From: Curtobacterium sp. MCBD17_013
Lineage (GTDB): Bacteria; Actinomycetota; Actinomycetes; Actinomycetales; Microbacteriaceae
Direction: 5' to 3'
DNA length: 64,000 bases
NCBI RefSeq assembly: GCF_003234565.1
Contig: NZ_QKTU01000001.1
Span: 372,001 to 436,000, forward strand
The stretch's first letter is position 1. Every line of letters begins with the position of its first letter. The translations under genes were made by a program, and so were the position numbers. The notes beneath the pieces were generated by a model that saw only the letters and a list, made by a program, of their open reading frames with translations, was not told the origin of the DNA and searched no databases. Shown in pieces: positions 54,152-63,925 of the stretch.

Positions 54152-57115
54152 ATGAGCGACACGACGACGACGACGTCGCGGAGCGTGTTGGCGCGCCTCG
54201 GGTTCGCGGACCTCGGGACGGCGCAGGAGCGGATCGCGGCCCTCGGCCGTCGGGTTCCCGTCGCCGAGGCCGCGTCGACCTGGGGGGCCACGGCCGACCC
54301 CGACGGCGCACTGCTCGCGGTCGAGCGGCTGCTCGACGCCGCGCCGGAGGCCGTCGCCCCCGTGCTCGCCGACCGAGCAGCCACCGAGCGCCTCATCCGC
54401 CTCGTCGGGGCGTCGGCGGGGCTGGCGGAGTTCCTCGTCCGTCGGCCCGGGGAGCTCGCCCTGCTGCTCGACCCCGTCGCACCGCCGGACGACGCCGACA
54501 CCTACCGGCAGGCGCTCGAGCGGGCGGTCGACGGCGCGGTCGGCGAGGACGCCCGGGTCCGGCTCCGGGTGCGCTACCGCAGCCTCCTGGCCCGCATCGC
54601 GCTCCACGACGTCATGCACCCGGACGCGACCGAGGCGTTCCCGGCCGTCGCCGCGGGACTCGCCGACCTCGCTGGCGCCGCCCTCGACGTCGCCGTCGCG
54701 ATCGCCCGGCGCGAGGTCCCGTTCCCGGAGGGCGACGTCGCCGCGACTCCGCTCGCCGTGATCGGCATGGGCAAGGCCGGCGCCCGCGAGCTCAACTACG
54801 TCAGCGACGTCGACGTCATCTTCGTCACCGAGCCCACCGAGGGCGTCGGCACCGACCGCGCGGTCCTCATCGCGACGCGCATCGCGATCGCCGCGACGCA
54901 CGTCATCACGGATCTCGCAGCGGAACCGCCCCTCTGGGAGGTCGACGCGAACCTCCGCCCCGAGGGCAAGGACGGCGCGCTCGTGCGGACGCTCGACTCG
55001 CACGTGGCGTACTACGCCCGGTGGGCCCGCGAGTGGGAGTTCCAGGCACTGCTCAAGGCGCGGCCGATCGCCGGTTCGCGCGACCTCGGCGAGCGGTACG
55101 TCGCGGCGGTCGCGCCGTTCGTGTGGGAGTCGTCCGACCGGCCCGGCTTCGTGGAGTCCGTGCAGCGGATGCGCGAACGCGTCACGGCGGCGATCCCGGG
55201 CGACCAGGTGGACCGGCAGATCAAGCTCGGACCGGGTGGGCTGCGCGACGTCGAGTTCACGGTGCAGCTCCTCCAGCTCGTGCACGGTCGCACGGACCCG
55301 ACCGTCCGGCAGCGTGCGACGCTCGATGCGATGGCGGCCCTCACCGATGCCGGGTACGTCGGGCGTCCCGAGGCGGCGCGGTTCGGGCCGGACTACGCGT
55401 TCCTCCGGGTCCTCGAGCACCGCATCCAGCTCCGGGGGCTGCGTCGCACGCACCTCATGCCCGCCGACGAGTCCGACCTGCGCGTGTTGGCGCGGTCGAC
55501 CGGGGTCGCGACGAGCGCCGAGCAGCTGCTCACCCGGTGGCGCTCGGTCAAGCGCGAGGTCCGCGGCCTGCACGAGCGGCTGTTCTACCGACCGCTGCTG
55601 TCGGCGGTCGCCGCGACGTCGGCGGACGGCATCGTGCTCACGAGCGACCAGGTGCGGCAGCGCCTCGCGGCGATCGGGTTCGTGGACCCGGACGGCGCGT
55701 TCGAGCACATCCGCGCGCTCACGCAGGGGGTGTCGCGACGGGCGACGATCCAGCGCACGCTCCTCCCGGTCCTCCTGCGGTGGATGGCCGAGGGTCCGGC
55801 ACCGGACCGCGCCCTGCTCGCGTTCCGACGGCTCAGCGACGCGCTGGGGGAGTCGAACTGGTTCCTCCGCATGCTCCGTGACTCGGACGGCGCCGCCTAC
55901 AGCCTCACCGTCGTGCTGTCGGAGTCCGCGTTCCTGGCCGGTCTGCTCGAGCGGACGCCCGAGGCGGCACGGTGGCTCGACGACCCCGACGAGCTCCTGC
56001 GACCGCGTCCACGTGCCGCGCTCGTCGCCGAGGCCGAGGCGACCGTCGCGCGCCACGCGACGGACGACGTGGGCGCCGCCGCGGTCCTCCGCGCTGCCCG
56101 TCGGCGCGAGACGCTCCGGCTCGGCATGGCCGCGGTCATCGGGCGGATCCGGGTCGAGGAACTCGGTGAGGCGCTGACGGACGTGTCCGAGGCCATGCTC
56201 ACGGGCGCGCTCGAGCTCGCGCGCCGGGGGACCGCGCCGGGGCTCGAGTTCGGCATCGTGGCGATGGGCCGGTTCGGCGGCCGCGAACTCGGCTTCGGCT
56301 CCGACGCCGACGTCCTGTACGTGTACCGCGCGGACGGCTGGGACCGCGAGGCCGCCGCACGTGCCGCCCGCCGCATCGTGACGCGCCTCGGGACCTGCAC
56401 CGAGGACGCCCTGTTCCCCTTCGACCTCGACATCGGACTGCGGCCCGAGGGTGTGAACGGCCCGGTCGTCCGGACGCTCGAGTCGTACGCCGCGTACTAC
56501 GCCCGCTGGTCCCTGACCTGGGAGGCGCAGGCGCTCCTCCGCGCCCGCGGTGCGGTCGGCGACGACGCACTGCTCCGGAACTTCGAGCACCTGGCCGACC
56601 TGACGCGGTACCCGGAACACCTCGACGACCGCGAGGTCCGCGAGGTCAAGCGCATCAAGGCGCGCGTGGAGTCGGAGCGGCTGCCTCGCGGCGCGGACCC
56701 CGCTCGGCACCTCAAGCTCGGGCGGGGATCACTCAGCGACGTCGAGTGGTTCGTACAGCTCCTCCAGCTCCGGCACGCACTCGCGATCCCCGGGCTCCGG
56801 ACGACGTCGACCCTGCGGGCACTGCGCGCCGCCGAGCGCGCCGGGCTGGTCACGAGGGACGACGCCGAGCGCCTGGCCGACGCGTGGCTCCTGGCATCGC
56901 GGGCCCGCAGCGCGCTGGTGCTCTGGACGGGCCGCACGACCGACGTGCTCCCCGTCGAGCGAGCCCAGCTCGAGGGCGTCGCACGGTTGCTCGGGTACCC
57001 GCACGGGTCGGCGTCGCAGCTCGAGGAGGACTACCTCGCGACGACGCGCCGCGCTCGGCAGGTGTTCGAGCGCGAGTTCTACGGAGGACCGGACCGGAGC
57101 CCCGTCGAGGGCTGA
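54152..57115 (+). CDS. glnE: glutamine synthetase adenylyltransferase/adenylyl-removing enzyme
   Basis: A 987-residue GlnE with two nucleotidyltransferase halves. The N-terminal adenylyl-removase has IGMGKAGARELNYVSDVDVIFV (DVD metal site); the C-terminal adenylyltransferase has AMGRFGGRELGFGSDADVLYVY (DAD). KLGPGGLRDVEFTVQLLQL and KLGRGSLSDVEWFVQLLQL mark the duplicated domain ends. It controls the activity of GlnA1 at 62430-63854 by adenylylation. The ATG at 54152 follows AGGA; upstream in-frame sequence is inside glnA2 and is rejected. Confidence 0.95.
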   Translation: MSDTTTTTSRSVLARLGFADLGTAQERIAALGRRVPVAEAASTWGATADPDGALLAVERLLDAAPEAVAPVLADRAATERLIRLVGASAGLAEFLVRRPGELALLLDPVAPPDDADTYRQALERAVDGAVGEDARVRLRVRYRSLLARIALHDVMHPDATEAFPAVAAGLADLAGAALDVAVAIARREVPFPEGDVAATPLAVIGMGKAGARELNYVSDVDVIFVTEPTEGVGTDRAVLIATRIAIAATHVITDLAAEPPLWEVDANLRPEGKDGALVRTLDSHVAYYARWAREWEFQALLKARPIAGSRDLGERYVAAVAPFVWESSDRPGFVESVQRMRERVTAAIPGDQVDRQIKLGPGGLRDVEFTVQLLQLVHGRTDPTVRQRATLDAMAALTDAGYVGRPEAARFGPDYAFLRVLEHRIQLRGLRRTHLMPADESDLRVLARSTGVATSAEQLLTRWRSVKREVRGLHERLFYRPLLSAVAATSADGIVLTSDQVRQRLAAIGFVDPDGAFEHIRALTQGVSRRATIQRTLLPVLLRWMAEGPAPDRALLAFRRLSDALGESNWFLRMLRDSDGAAYSLTVVLSESAFLAGLLERTPEAARWLDDPDELLRPRPRAALVAEAEATVARHATDDVGAAAVLRAARRRETLRLGMAAVIGRIRVEELGEALTDVSEAMLTGALELARRGTAPGLEFGIVAMGRFGGRELGFGSDADVLYVYRADGWDREAAARAARRIVTRLGTCTEDALFPFDLDIGLRPEGVNGPVVRTLESYAAYYARWSLTWEAQALLRARGAVGDDALLRNFEHLADLTRYPEHLDDREVREVKRIKARVESERLPRGADPARHLKLGRGSLSDVEWFVQLLQLRHALAIPGLRTTSTLRALRAAERAGLVTRDDAERLADAWLLASRARSALVLWTGRTTDVLPVERAQLEGVARLLGYPHGSASQLEEDYLATTRRARQVFEREFYGGPDRSPVEG

Positions 57116-57679
57116 CATTCCTGCGGACGAGAGCCGCCGGGCGAGGGTCGGTGCTCCCGGGCCGGCAGACCACTCGGATCTGCGCCCGACACGCCCGAGA
57201 TGCAGATCTCGCGGGTGATGCGCCCGACGATCACGGGTGATTTCGTGTTGGCGCGGATCGTCCCCCGACCTGGGAACGGTGTACCCCGGCGCTCAGGGAC
57301 TGCGCGGCTCCGGCCCGGCGTCGCGCTCGGTTCGACGCAGTGCTCCCGGTCCGGCCCCCGGACGACACCTGTCAAGCACGAAAACGCGCTGTGACCAGGT
57401 GATCACGCGAGACCGACCGAAGCGGCGAACGGCCCTTCCGGCGCTGGAACATCGGCTCGATGCGGAACCGTCGGTCCCCCTTCCTGCTGTCGGGCGGACG
57501 GCGGACATGTCGGGTAGGGCGAACGACCGACCCCGATGTACCCCGTAACGCACGTGTAACACCCCCGGACGGGGGCCGCGTTGTGGACTCCGGCAGGCTC
57601 TGTCACAAATGAAGCACCCGAACTGACCCTGGTTCCCCGATGGCGCGGAATCCCACCTCGAACGCCGAAGCAGGGATCG
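57116..57679 (+). other. 564-bp intergenic/leader region before the exopolysaccharide operon
   Basis: No convincing gene. It holds a small hairpin CGAGAT-GCAG-ATCTCG (57196-57211) that may end the glnE transcript, a CCCCC-GGAC-GGGGG hairpin (57562-57575) and repeated GTAAC words at 57545 and 57556. Base composition is less GC-rich in the last 150 bp than in the genes. It is the longest non-coding stretch in the window and probably carries the operon promoter and an extended leader; I could not fit it to a known riboswitch. Confidence 0.6.
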
Positions 57680-59251
57680 ATGTTCACTTTCATCCTCCAA
57701 ATCCGCCAGATGGTCGATGGACACCCGGAGTTCTACTTGTTCACCGTGTACTCGGCGATCATCTGGCTCCTCTGGATCGCCAAGGTGGTGATCTCCGCCC
57801 GGTACCGGCCGTACACGGGCACGTTCACGGGGACGACGAGCGTCGTCGTCCCCGTCGTCGACGAGCCACTCGACCTCTTCCGTGACGTCATCGGCCGCAT
57901 GGTCGAGCAGCGTCCGGGCGAGATCATCGTCGTCATCAACGGCGCGCCCAACGCGGGGCTCGTGCAGGTCTGCGAGGAATTCGCCCCCCTCGTGACCTGG
58001 ACGCACACCCCGATCCCGGGCAAGCGCAACGCCGTCAAGATCGGAACCGAGCTCTCGCGCGGTGACATCACGATCCTCGTCGACTCGGACACCGTCTGGA
58101 CCCCCGGCACGCTCGACGAACTCGTCAAGCCGTTCGCCGACGAGTCCGTGGGCGGCGTCACGACGCGCCAGCGCATCCTCGAACCCGAGCGCAGCTGGAT
58201 CACCCGCTGGGCGGACTGGCTCGAGAACTCCCGAGCCCTCTACTCGATGCCGGCGCAGAGCGTGCTCGGGCAGATCGGGTGCCTCCCGGGCCGGACGATC
58301 GCGTTCCGCCGCAGCATCCTCATGCGCGTCATGGAGAAGTTCATGACCGAGAAGTTCATGGGCGTGTTCCTCGAGGTGTCCGACGACCGGACGCTCACGA
58401 ACCTCACGCTCAAGGAGGGCTACCGGACCGTCTACCAGTACACGTCACTCGTGTACACGGACGCGCCGCTCAAGGTGAAGAAGCTGTTCAAGCAGCAGCT
58501 CCGCTGGGCGCGTGGTTCGCAGTACAACACGCTGCGGATGCTCCCGTGGATGATCGGCCACGCCCCGATCCTCGCGCTGTTCTTCGTGACCGACATCATC
58601 CTGCCGTTCATGCTCTTCGGTGTCATCGCCGGCTGGGTGTACCGCGCGTTCACCGGTCAGGGCCAGAACCTCTACCAGGGCATCCTGCACCAGTACGGGT
58701 TCTCGACCGGCTTCGTCTACGTCGCCGCGCTCATGGTCGTCTCGAGCGTGCTCAGCATGGCGATCCGGCAGATGCGGCACCTCGCCGAGAAGCCGTCCGA
58801 CTTCGTCCGCCTGCCGATGTTCATCATCGTCTCGACGTTCTTCCTCATGCCGATCCGGCTGCTCGGGTTCTTCCGCCTCGCGCACGCCTCGGGCTGGGGT
58901 ACCCGCGCCGGTGCGTACGCAGGCGGACCGATGGAGACCGAGCCCGCCGTACCCGTCCCCGGCCACGACAGCACCCCGCCCGTCAGCCCCATCGACCGGA
59001 TCGACGAGGTCCGCTCCGAGGACGTCGACCGAGAGTTCGAGCAGATGTTCCAACTCGGCTCCTCGACCGGCGCCGACGCCACCAGCACCTCCACCACCAC
59101 CGTCCTCGCGACGCGTCGGGACACCGTCCGGGACGCCCGCATCTCGCGCAAGGCGGCGGCGACGCCCGCCAAGCGCGTCAACCCCTACGCGGTGATCCCG
59201 TACCTCATCGGTGTCGCGATCTTCGCCCTGGAGGCACTCACCATTGTCTGA
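57680..59251 (+). CDS. membrane GT2 glycosyltransferase, hyaluronan-synthase-like
   Basis: A 523-residue processive GT2 enzyme. One span (about 18-38) precedes the cytosolic GT-A domain with GTTSVVVPVVDEP, GKRNAVK (113-121), VDSDT (134-138), EVSDDRTLTN (232-241) and QQLRW (272-276). The DDRxLTN plus QQxRW pair is the pattern of hyaluronan/chitin/cellulose synthases, closest to hyaluronan synthase. Three or four spans follow (290-420) and a final one at 505-521, after a 90-residue Thr/Asp-rich segment. It should polymerise and export a polysaccharide from UDP-sugars. The ATG at 57680 follows AGGGA. First of three coupled genes. Confidence 0.9.
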   Translation: MFTFILQIRQMVDGHPEFYLFTVYSAIIWLLWIAKVVISARYRPYTGTFTGTTSVVVPVVDEPLDLFRDVIGRMVEQRPGEIIVVINGAPNAGLVQVCEEFAPLVTWTHTPIPGKRNAVKIGTELSRGDITILVDSDTVWTPGTLDELVKPFADESVGGVTTRQRILEPERSWITRWADWLENSRALYSMPAQSVLGQIGCLPGRTIAFRRSILMRVMEKFMTEKFMGVFLEVSDDRTLTNLTLKEGYRTVYQYTSLVYTDAPLKVKKLFKQQLRWARGSQYNTLRMLPWMIGHAPILALFFVTDIILPFMLFGVIAGWVYRAFTGQGQNLYQGILHQYGFSTGFVYVAALMVVSSVLSMAIRQMRHLAEKPSDFVRLPMFIIVSTFFLMPIRLLGFFRLAHASGWGTRAGAYAGGPMETEPAVPVPGHDSTPPVSPIDRIDEVRSEDVDREFEQMFQLGSSTGADATSTSTTTVLATRRDTVRDARISRKAAATPAKRVNPYAVIPYLIGVAIFALEALTIV

Positions 59252-60782
59252 ATCCATCCGCCACTCCGGAAGCTGGTGGGCCCCGTCGAGCAAGCACGCC
59301 AAGCGCACCGCCGTCGGGACCACCGCCATCGTCGTCGCCCTCGCACTCATCACGTGGGCCGTCTGGATCTCGCCCGGCAACGTGGTCAGCACCGCCGTGC
59401 ACCACGCGCTGGGCGTGAAGACCCAGGCCCAGAAGACCGCGGACGCCACGGCCGACGCGGCGAAGCTGCAGGCGAAGCTCACCGCCGCGCAGCACCGCAT
59501 CTGGAAGCTCGAGGGGCAGCTCCAGTCCGCGAACGCCTCCGGCGCCTCTCGCGCCGAACGTCTCGCCTCCTTGCAGGCGCAGCTCAAGACCGCGTACGCC
59601 AAGCTCGGCACGGCCGAGTCGGCGGCGTCCGGTGGGACCACGACCGCGTCCGGATCGACGTCGGGCGGGTCCGGTTCCGCCAGCGCCTCCAACGGGTCCG
59701 GCGGGTCCGGTGCCGCCCCCGCGGCCGCCGGGAACCCGGCCAAGGCGTCGTCGACCTCGACGGCGGCCGTCGCGGCCCCGACGAAGGCCGAGGTCCTCGC
59801 GCAGACGTCCCGCTGGTTCGGCCTGTACACGGACCAGTCGCCCTTCAACTGGGCGACGTACGACGACACCGCCACCAAGATCGGGACCGCGCCGAACATG
59901 GCGGGGTACTTCCAGGGCTTCGACCAGGACTTCCGAGCCGACGCGGTGCAGCGCTCGTGGGCGAACGGCCGGCTCCCGATGCTCACGTGGGAGTCGCAGC
60001 CGAACGCCGCCGGCAACAACGCGCCGGACCAGTCCGCGTACAGCCTGTCGAAGATCATCAAGGGTGACTTCGACGCGTACATCACGAAGTACGCCGAAGC
60101 GGTCAAGGCCAACGGTCAGCCGGTCGCGATCCGGTTCGACCACGAGATGAACGGCAACTGGTACCCCTGGTCCGAGGGCGTGAACGGGAACACCCGGGGT
60201 CAGTACGTCGAGGCGTGGCGGCATGTGTGGAAGATCTTCCAGGCCACGGGAGCGAACGCCGATGCCATCTGGGTCTGGGCGCCGTCCCGCGTCGACGTGC
60301 TCCCGACCGAGAGCACCACGGCGTGGAACCACCGCACGATCGACTACACCACGTCGCTGTACCCGGGCACGCAGTACGTCGACTGGGTCGGCATGAGTGG
60401 GTACTACCGCTCCGCGAGCTCTGACCCGACGTTCGACACCACGTTCGGTGCGACGCTCCAGCAGCTCCGGCAGATCGCGCCCGACAAGAAGATCCTGCTC
60501 GCCGAGATCGGCGCGACCGAGACCGGCGGCAGCATCGGCTCGGCCAACGCACCGAGCCAGAAGGCCGCGTGGATCACGTCGCTCTTCGACGCCCTGGCCG
60601 AACCGCAGAACAAGGACATCATCGGGTTCTCGTACTTCGACGAGACCGCGACGACGATCGCGGACGGCGTCCGCAGCACCAACGACTGGCGCATCGACTC
60701 GCGCTCCGACAGCCTCGCCGCGTTCACGGCGGGCATCGCACGCACCGACATCGACTACGACCTGCAGGAGGTCAGCAAGTGA
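59244..60782 (+). CDS. membrane-anchored glycoside hydrolase family 26-like protein
   Basis: A 512-residue type II membrane protein: a cytosolic basic tail, one span (about 24-42), a coiled coil (64-126), a Gly/Ser linker (127-180) and an outside GH26-like barrel (185-500). The catalytic pair is E301 in RFDHEMNGNWYPW and E421 in LLAEIGATE. GH26 enzymes cleave beta-mannans or mixed beta-glucans, but the member here may trim the polymer made by the upstream synthase. The start is most likely TTG 59244 with GGAGG 9 nt upstream, overlapping the GT2 stop; a GTG at 59211 lies further inside that gene. Confidence 0.85.
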   Translation: MSESIRHSGSWWAPSSKHAKRTAVGTTAIVVALALITWAVWISPGNVVSTAVHHALGVKTQAQKTADATADAAKLQAKLTAAQHRIWKLEGQLQSANASGASRAERLASLQAQLKTAYAKLGTAESAASGGTTTASGSTSGGSGSASASNGSGGSGAAPAAAGNPAKASSTSTAAVAAPTKAEVLAQTSRWFGLYTDQSPFNWATYDDTATKIGTAPNMAGYFQGFDQDFRADAVQRSWANGRLPMLTWESQPNAAGNNAPDQSAYSLSKIIKGDFDAYITKYAEAVKANGQPVAIRFDHEMNGNWYPWSEGVNGNTRGQYVEAWRHVWKIFQATGANADAIWVWAPSRVDVLPTESTTAWNHRTIDYTTSLYPGTQYVDWVGMSGYYRSASSDPTFDTTFGATLQQLRQIAPDKKILLAEIGATETGGSIGSANAPSQKAAWITSLFDALAEPQNKDIIGFSYFDETATTIADGVRSTNDWRIDSRSDSLAAFTAGIARTDIDYDLQEVSK

Positions 60783-62212
60783 CGAACAGCAACAGCGAGC
60801 ACGCCGCCACCGGGCTCGACACCCGCCCGGCGCCCCGGATCAGCGTCATCGGGACCGGGTACCTCGGTGCGACGCACGCCGCGGCCATGGCCGAGATGGG
60901 GTTCGACACCATCGGCGTGGACGTCGACCCGTCGAAGCTCGCGGCCCTCGCCGCGGGCGAGGTCCCGTTCTACGAGCCCGGGCTCCCCGAACTCATCACC
61001 AAGCACGTCGCGAGCGGCAAGCTCCGCTTCACGGCGGACCTCGCCGAGGCGGTCGCGTCGAGCGATGTGCACTTCATCTGCGTCGGCACGCCCCAGCGAG
61101 CGGGTAGCCACGCGGCGAACCTCAGCTACGTCGAGAGTGCCACCCGGTCCGTCGCGGAGCACCTGACGCACCCGGGCCTCATCGTGGGCAAGTCGACGGT
61201 CCCGGTCGGTACGGCGGCACGGCTGCGCTCCCTCGTCGCCGAGTTCTCGCCCGCCGGCATCGACGTCGAGCTCATCTGGAACCCCGAGTTCCTCCGCGAG
61301 GGCAAGGCGGTCGAGGACACGCTGCACCCGGACCGCCTGGTCTGGGGCGGTGCCTCCGCGGCGGCGGACGCCGTCATCCGCGAGGTCTACGCCGCACCGA
61401 TCGCCGAGGGCACGCCCGTCATCGCGACGGACCTGCCGACCGCCGAGCTCGTCAAGGTGAGCGCGAACGCGTTCCTCGCCACGAAGATCTCGTTCATCAA
61501 CGCGATCTCGGAGCTGTGCGACATCGCCGGCGCGGACGTCACGACGCTCGCCGACGCCCTCGGGCACGACGTGCGCATCGGTCGCAAGTTCCTGAACGCG
61601 GGCCTCGGCTTCGGCGGTGGCTGCCTGCCGAAGGACATCCGTGCGCTCATGCACCGCTCGTCCGAACTCGGCGCGAACCGGGTGGTCGGCCTCATGCAGC
61701 AGGTCGACGAGATCAACATGGGCCAGCGCCAGCGCGTCATCGACATGGCGATCGAGGCGGCCCAGGGCTCGGTGCTCAACCGGCGCATCGCCGTCATCGG
61801 CGCCGCGTTCAAGCCGCTCACCGACGACGTACGCGACTCCCCGGCGCTCAACGTCGCCGCGGCCCTGCATCTCCGCGGCGCGCAGGTCTCGCTCTGGGAC
61901 CCGGAGGCCATGGAGACCGCCAAGCGCAGCTTCCCGACGCTCACCTACGCGGAGAGCATGGAGGCCGCGGTCGAGGGTGCCGACATGGTGCTCGTCCTCA
62001 CCGAGTGGGACGACATCGTGCAGGCCGACCCGTCGAGCCTCCGTGCGCTCGTCGGTCGCGCGATCGTGATCGACGCGCGCAACTGCATCCCGGTCACCGA
62101 CTGGGTCAAGGCGGGGTGGTCCGTCCGATCCCTGGGCCGGACCGCCTCGGTCGCGGGTGCACCCGTGAGCATCGCCGCCGGGACGAACGACTTGATGGCC
62201 ACGAGTCGCTAG
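60779..62212 (+). CDS. ugd: UDP-glucose 6-dehydrogenase
   Basis: A 477-residue UDP-glucose/GDP-mannose dehydrogenase. It has the NAD-binding ISVIGTGYLGATHA, the central RKFLNAGLGFGGGCLPKD with the catalytic Cys (residue 282), and FKPLTDDVRDSPA. It oxidises UDP-glucose to UDP-glucuronate with two NAD. It starts with GTG 60779 that overlaps the GH26 stop (GTGA), with GGAGG 7 nt before. In the operon it would supply UDP-glucuronate to the GT2 synthase. GDP-mannose as the substrate cannot be fully excluded. Confidence 0.93.
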   Translation: MTNSNSEHAATGLDTRPAPRISVIGTGYLGATHAAAMAEMGFDTIGVDVDPSKLAALAAGEVPFYEPGLPELITKHVASGKLRFTADLAEAVASSDVHFICVGTPQRAGSHAANLSYVESATRSVAEHLTHPGLIVGKSTVPVGTAARLRSLVAEFSPAGIDVELIWNPEFLREGKAVEDTLHPDRLVWGGASAAADAVIREVYAAPIAEGTPVIATDLPTAELVKVSANAFLATKISFINAISELCDIAGADVTTLADALGHDVRIGRKFLNAGLGFGGGCLPKDIRALMHRSSELGANRVVGLMQQVDEINMGQRQRVIDMAIEAAQGSVLNRRIAVIGAAFKPLTDDVRDSPALNVAAALHLRGAQVSLWDPEAMETAKRSFPTLTYAESMEAAVEGADMVLVLTEWDDIVQADPSSLRALVGRAIVIDARNCIPVTDWVKAGWSVRSLGRTASVAGAPVSIAAGTNDLMATSR

Positions 62213-62229
62213 CCCCGCGGGGAACCGGA

Positions 62230-62255
62230 GGGCCCGTGTCGGCGGACACGGGCCC
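62230..62255 (+). terminator. terminator after ugd
   Basis: GGGCCCGTGTC (62230-62240) pairs perfectly with GACACGGGCCC (62245-62255), loop GGCG, followed by TTC. 17 nt past the ugd stop. Confidence 0.8.
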
Positions 62256-62379
62256 TTCGCCGTTCCCGCACACGGCCGGAGGTCCGTCCCGCGTCGCGCG
62301 CTGCGGTGACGCTCGCGGGCGGCCCGGCCCGTGCCTCCCAATCCGTGCCTCCCGGCCGTCCTCCGCGGTGACGAGACGA

Positions 62380-62415
62380 CGAGAGGCCCGCACCCTGGCG
62401 GGTGCGGGCCTCTCG
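62380..62415 (-). terminator. terminator after glnA1
   Basis: CGAGAGGCCCGCACCC (62380-62395) pairs perfectly with GGGTGCGGGCCTCTCG (62400-62415), loop TGGC. It is 15 nt past the glnA stop on the minus strand. Confidence 0.88.
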
Positions 62416-62429
62416 CGAGCGGCTGCGAC

Positions 62430-63854
62430 TCAGACGCCGAAGTACATCTCGTACTCGAACGGGTGCGGGCGCTGCGCGTACGGGAGGATCTCCTTCTCGT
62501 ACTTGTAGTCGATCCAGGTGCGGATGAGGTCCTCGGTGAAGACGTTGCCCTTCGTGAGGAACTCGTGGTCGGCCTCGAGCGCGGCGAGGGCCTCCTGGAG
62601 CGACGACGGCACCTGCGGGATGCCCTTGGCTTCCTCGGGCGGGAGCTCGTAGAGGTCCTTGTCGACCGGCTCGTGCGGCTCGATGCGGTTCTGGATGCCG
62701 TCGAGCCCGGCCATCATCTGCGCGGCGAACGCGAGGTAGGGGTTTCCCGAGGCATCCGGTGCACGGAACTCGATGCGCTTCGCCTTCGGGTTCGTGCCCG
62801 TGATCGGGATGCGGATGGACGCCGACCGGTTGCCCGCCGAGTAGACGAGGTTGACGGGGGCCTCGAAGCCCGGGATGAGCCGGTGGTACGAGTTGATCGT
62901 CGGGTTCGTGAAGGCCAGGACCGCCGGGGCGTGCTTGAGCAGGCCGCCGATGTACCAGCGGGCGATGTCCGACAGACCCCCGTAGCCGTTCTCGTCGTAG
63001 AACAGCGGCGAGCCGTCGCTCCACAGCGACTGGTGCGTGTGCATGCCCGAGCCGTTGTCGCCGAACAGCGGCTTCGGCATGAAGGTCGCGACCTTGCCCC
63101 ACTGCTCCGCGGTGTTCTTGACGATGTACTTGAACTTGAGGATGTCGTCGGCCGCGTGCACCATCGTGTCGAAGCGGTAGTTGATCTCCTGCTGCCCGCC
63201 CGTGCCGACCTCGTGGTGGGCGCGCTCGAGCACGAGGCCCGAGTCGATGAGCTTGAGCGAGATGTCGTCACGCAGGTCGGCGGTCTTGTCGACCGGCGAC
63301 ACCGGGAAGTACCCGCCCTTGTACGCGGTCTTGTTCGCGAGGTTCCCGCCCTCTTCGCGACGACCGCTGTTCCAGGCGCCCTCTTCGCTGTCCACCTCGT
63401 AGAAGCTGCTGTTCTGCTTCACCTCGTAGCGGACGTCGTCGAAGATGTAGAACTCGGCCTCGGGGGCGAAGAACGCGGTGTCCGCGATGCCCGTGGACGC
63501 GAGGTACTTCTCCGCCTTCTTGGCGACCTGACGCGGGTCACGGGCGTAGATCTCGCCGTTCCGCGGGTTGTAGATGTCGAAGACCATGATCAGCGTCCGC
63601 TCGGCCCGGAACGGGTCGATGTAGGCCGTCGTCACGTCGGGGATGAGCTGCATGTCCGACTCGTGGATCGAGGCGAACCCGCGGATCGACGAACCGTCGA
63701 AGAGCTGCCCGACGGCGAAGAAGTCCTCGTCGACCGTGGAGGCGGGGATGTTGAAGTGCTGCTGGACACCGGGCAGATCCGTGAAGCGGATGTCGAGGAA
63801 CTTGACATCCGTGTCCTTGATGAACGCGAGCACCTCGGAGGAATCACTGAACAT
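62430..63854 (-). CDS. glnA: type I glutamine synthetase (GlnA1)
   Basis: A 474-residue glutamine synthetase making glutamine from glutamate, ammonia and ATP; a cytoplasmic dodecamer. It has [49 protein letters not shown] and [17 protein letters not shown]. The adenylylation Tyr is in [11 protein letters not shown], so GlnE can modify it. Length and sequence match actinobacterial GlnA1. A GlnR box lies about 70 bp upstream. Confidence 0.97.
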   Translation of the reverse strand: MFSDSSEVLAFIKDTDVKFLDIRFTDLPGVQQHFNIPASTVDEDFFAVGQLFDGSSIRGFASIHESDMQLIPDVTTAYIDPFRAERTLIMVFDIYNPRNGEIYARDPRQVAKKAEKYLASTGIADTAFFAPEAEFYIFDDVRYEVKQNSSFYEVDSEEGAWNSGRREEGGNLANKTAYKGGYFPVSPVDKTADLRDDISLKLIDSGLVLERAHHEVGTGGQQEINYRFDTMVHAADDILKFKYIVKNTAEQWGKVATFMPKPLFGDNGSGMHTHQSLWSDGSPLFYDENGYGGLSDIARWYIGGLLKHAPAVLAFTNPTINSYHRLIPGFEAPVNLVYSAGNRSASIRIPITGTNPKAKRIEFRAPDASGNPYLAFAAQMMAGLDGIQNRIEPHEPVDKDLYELPPEEAKGIPQVPSSLQEALAALEADHEFLTKGNVFTEDLIRTWIDYKYEKEILPYAQRPHPFEYEMYFGV

Positions 63855-63925
63855 GTGAGTCGTTCTCCAATGGTTGGTGATGGCGGGGGCCAGGAGGCTA
63901 CCTCCGTCGAGGCTATTGACCCGGC

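Noticed and set aside
57390..57407. TGTGA-like and TCACG-like half-sites resembling a Crp site
   Set aside because: The halves are 8 bp apart instead of 6, so they do not fit a Crp/Fnr dimer.
57116..57679. A cyclic-dinucleotide or other riboswitch before the GT2 gene
   Set aside because: I could not find the conserved core of any class by eye; kept only as an open question.
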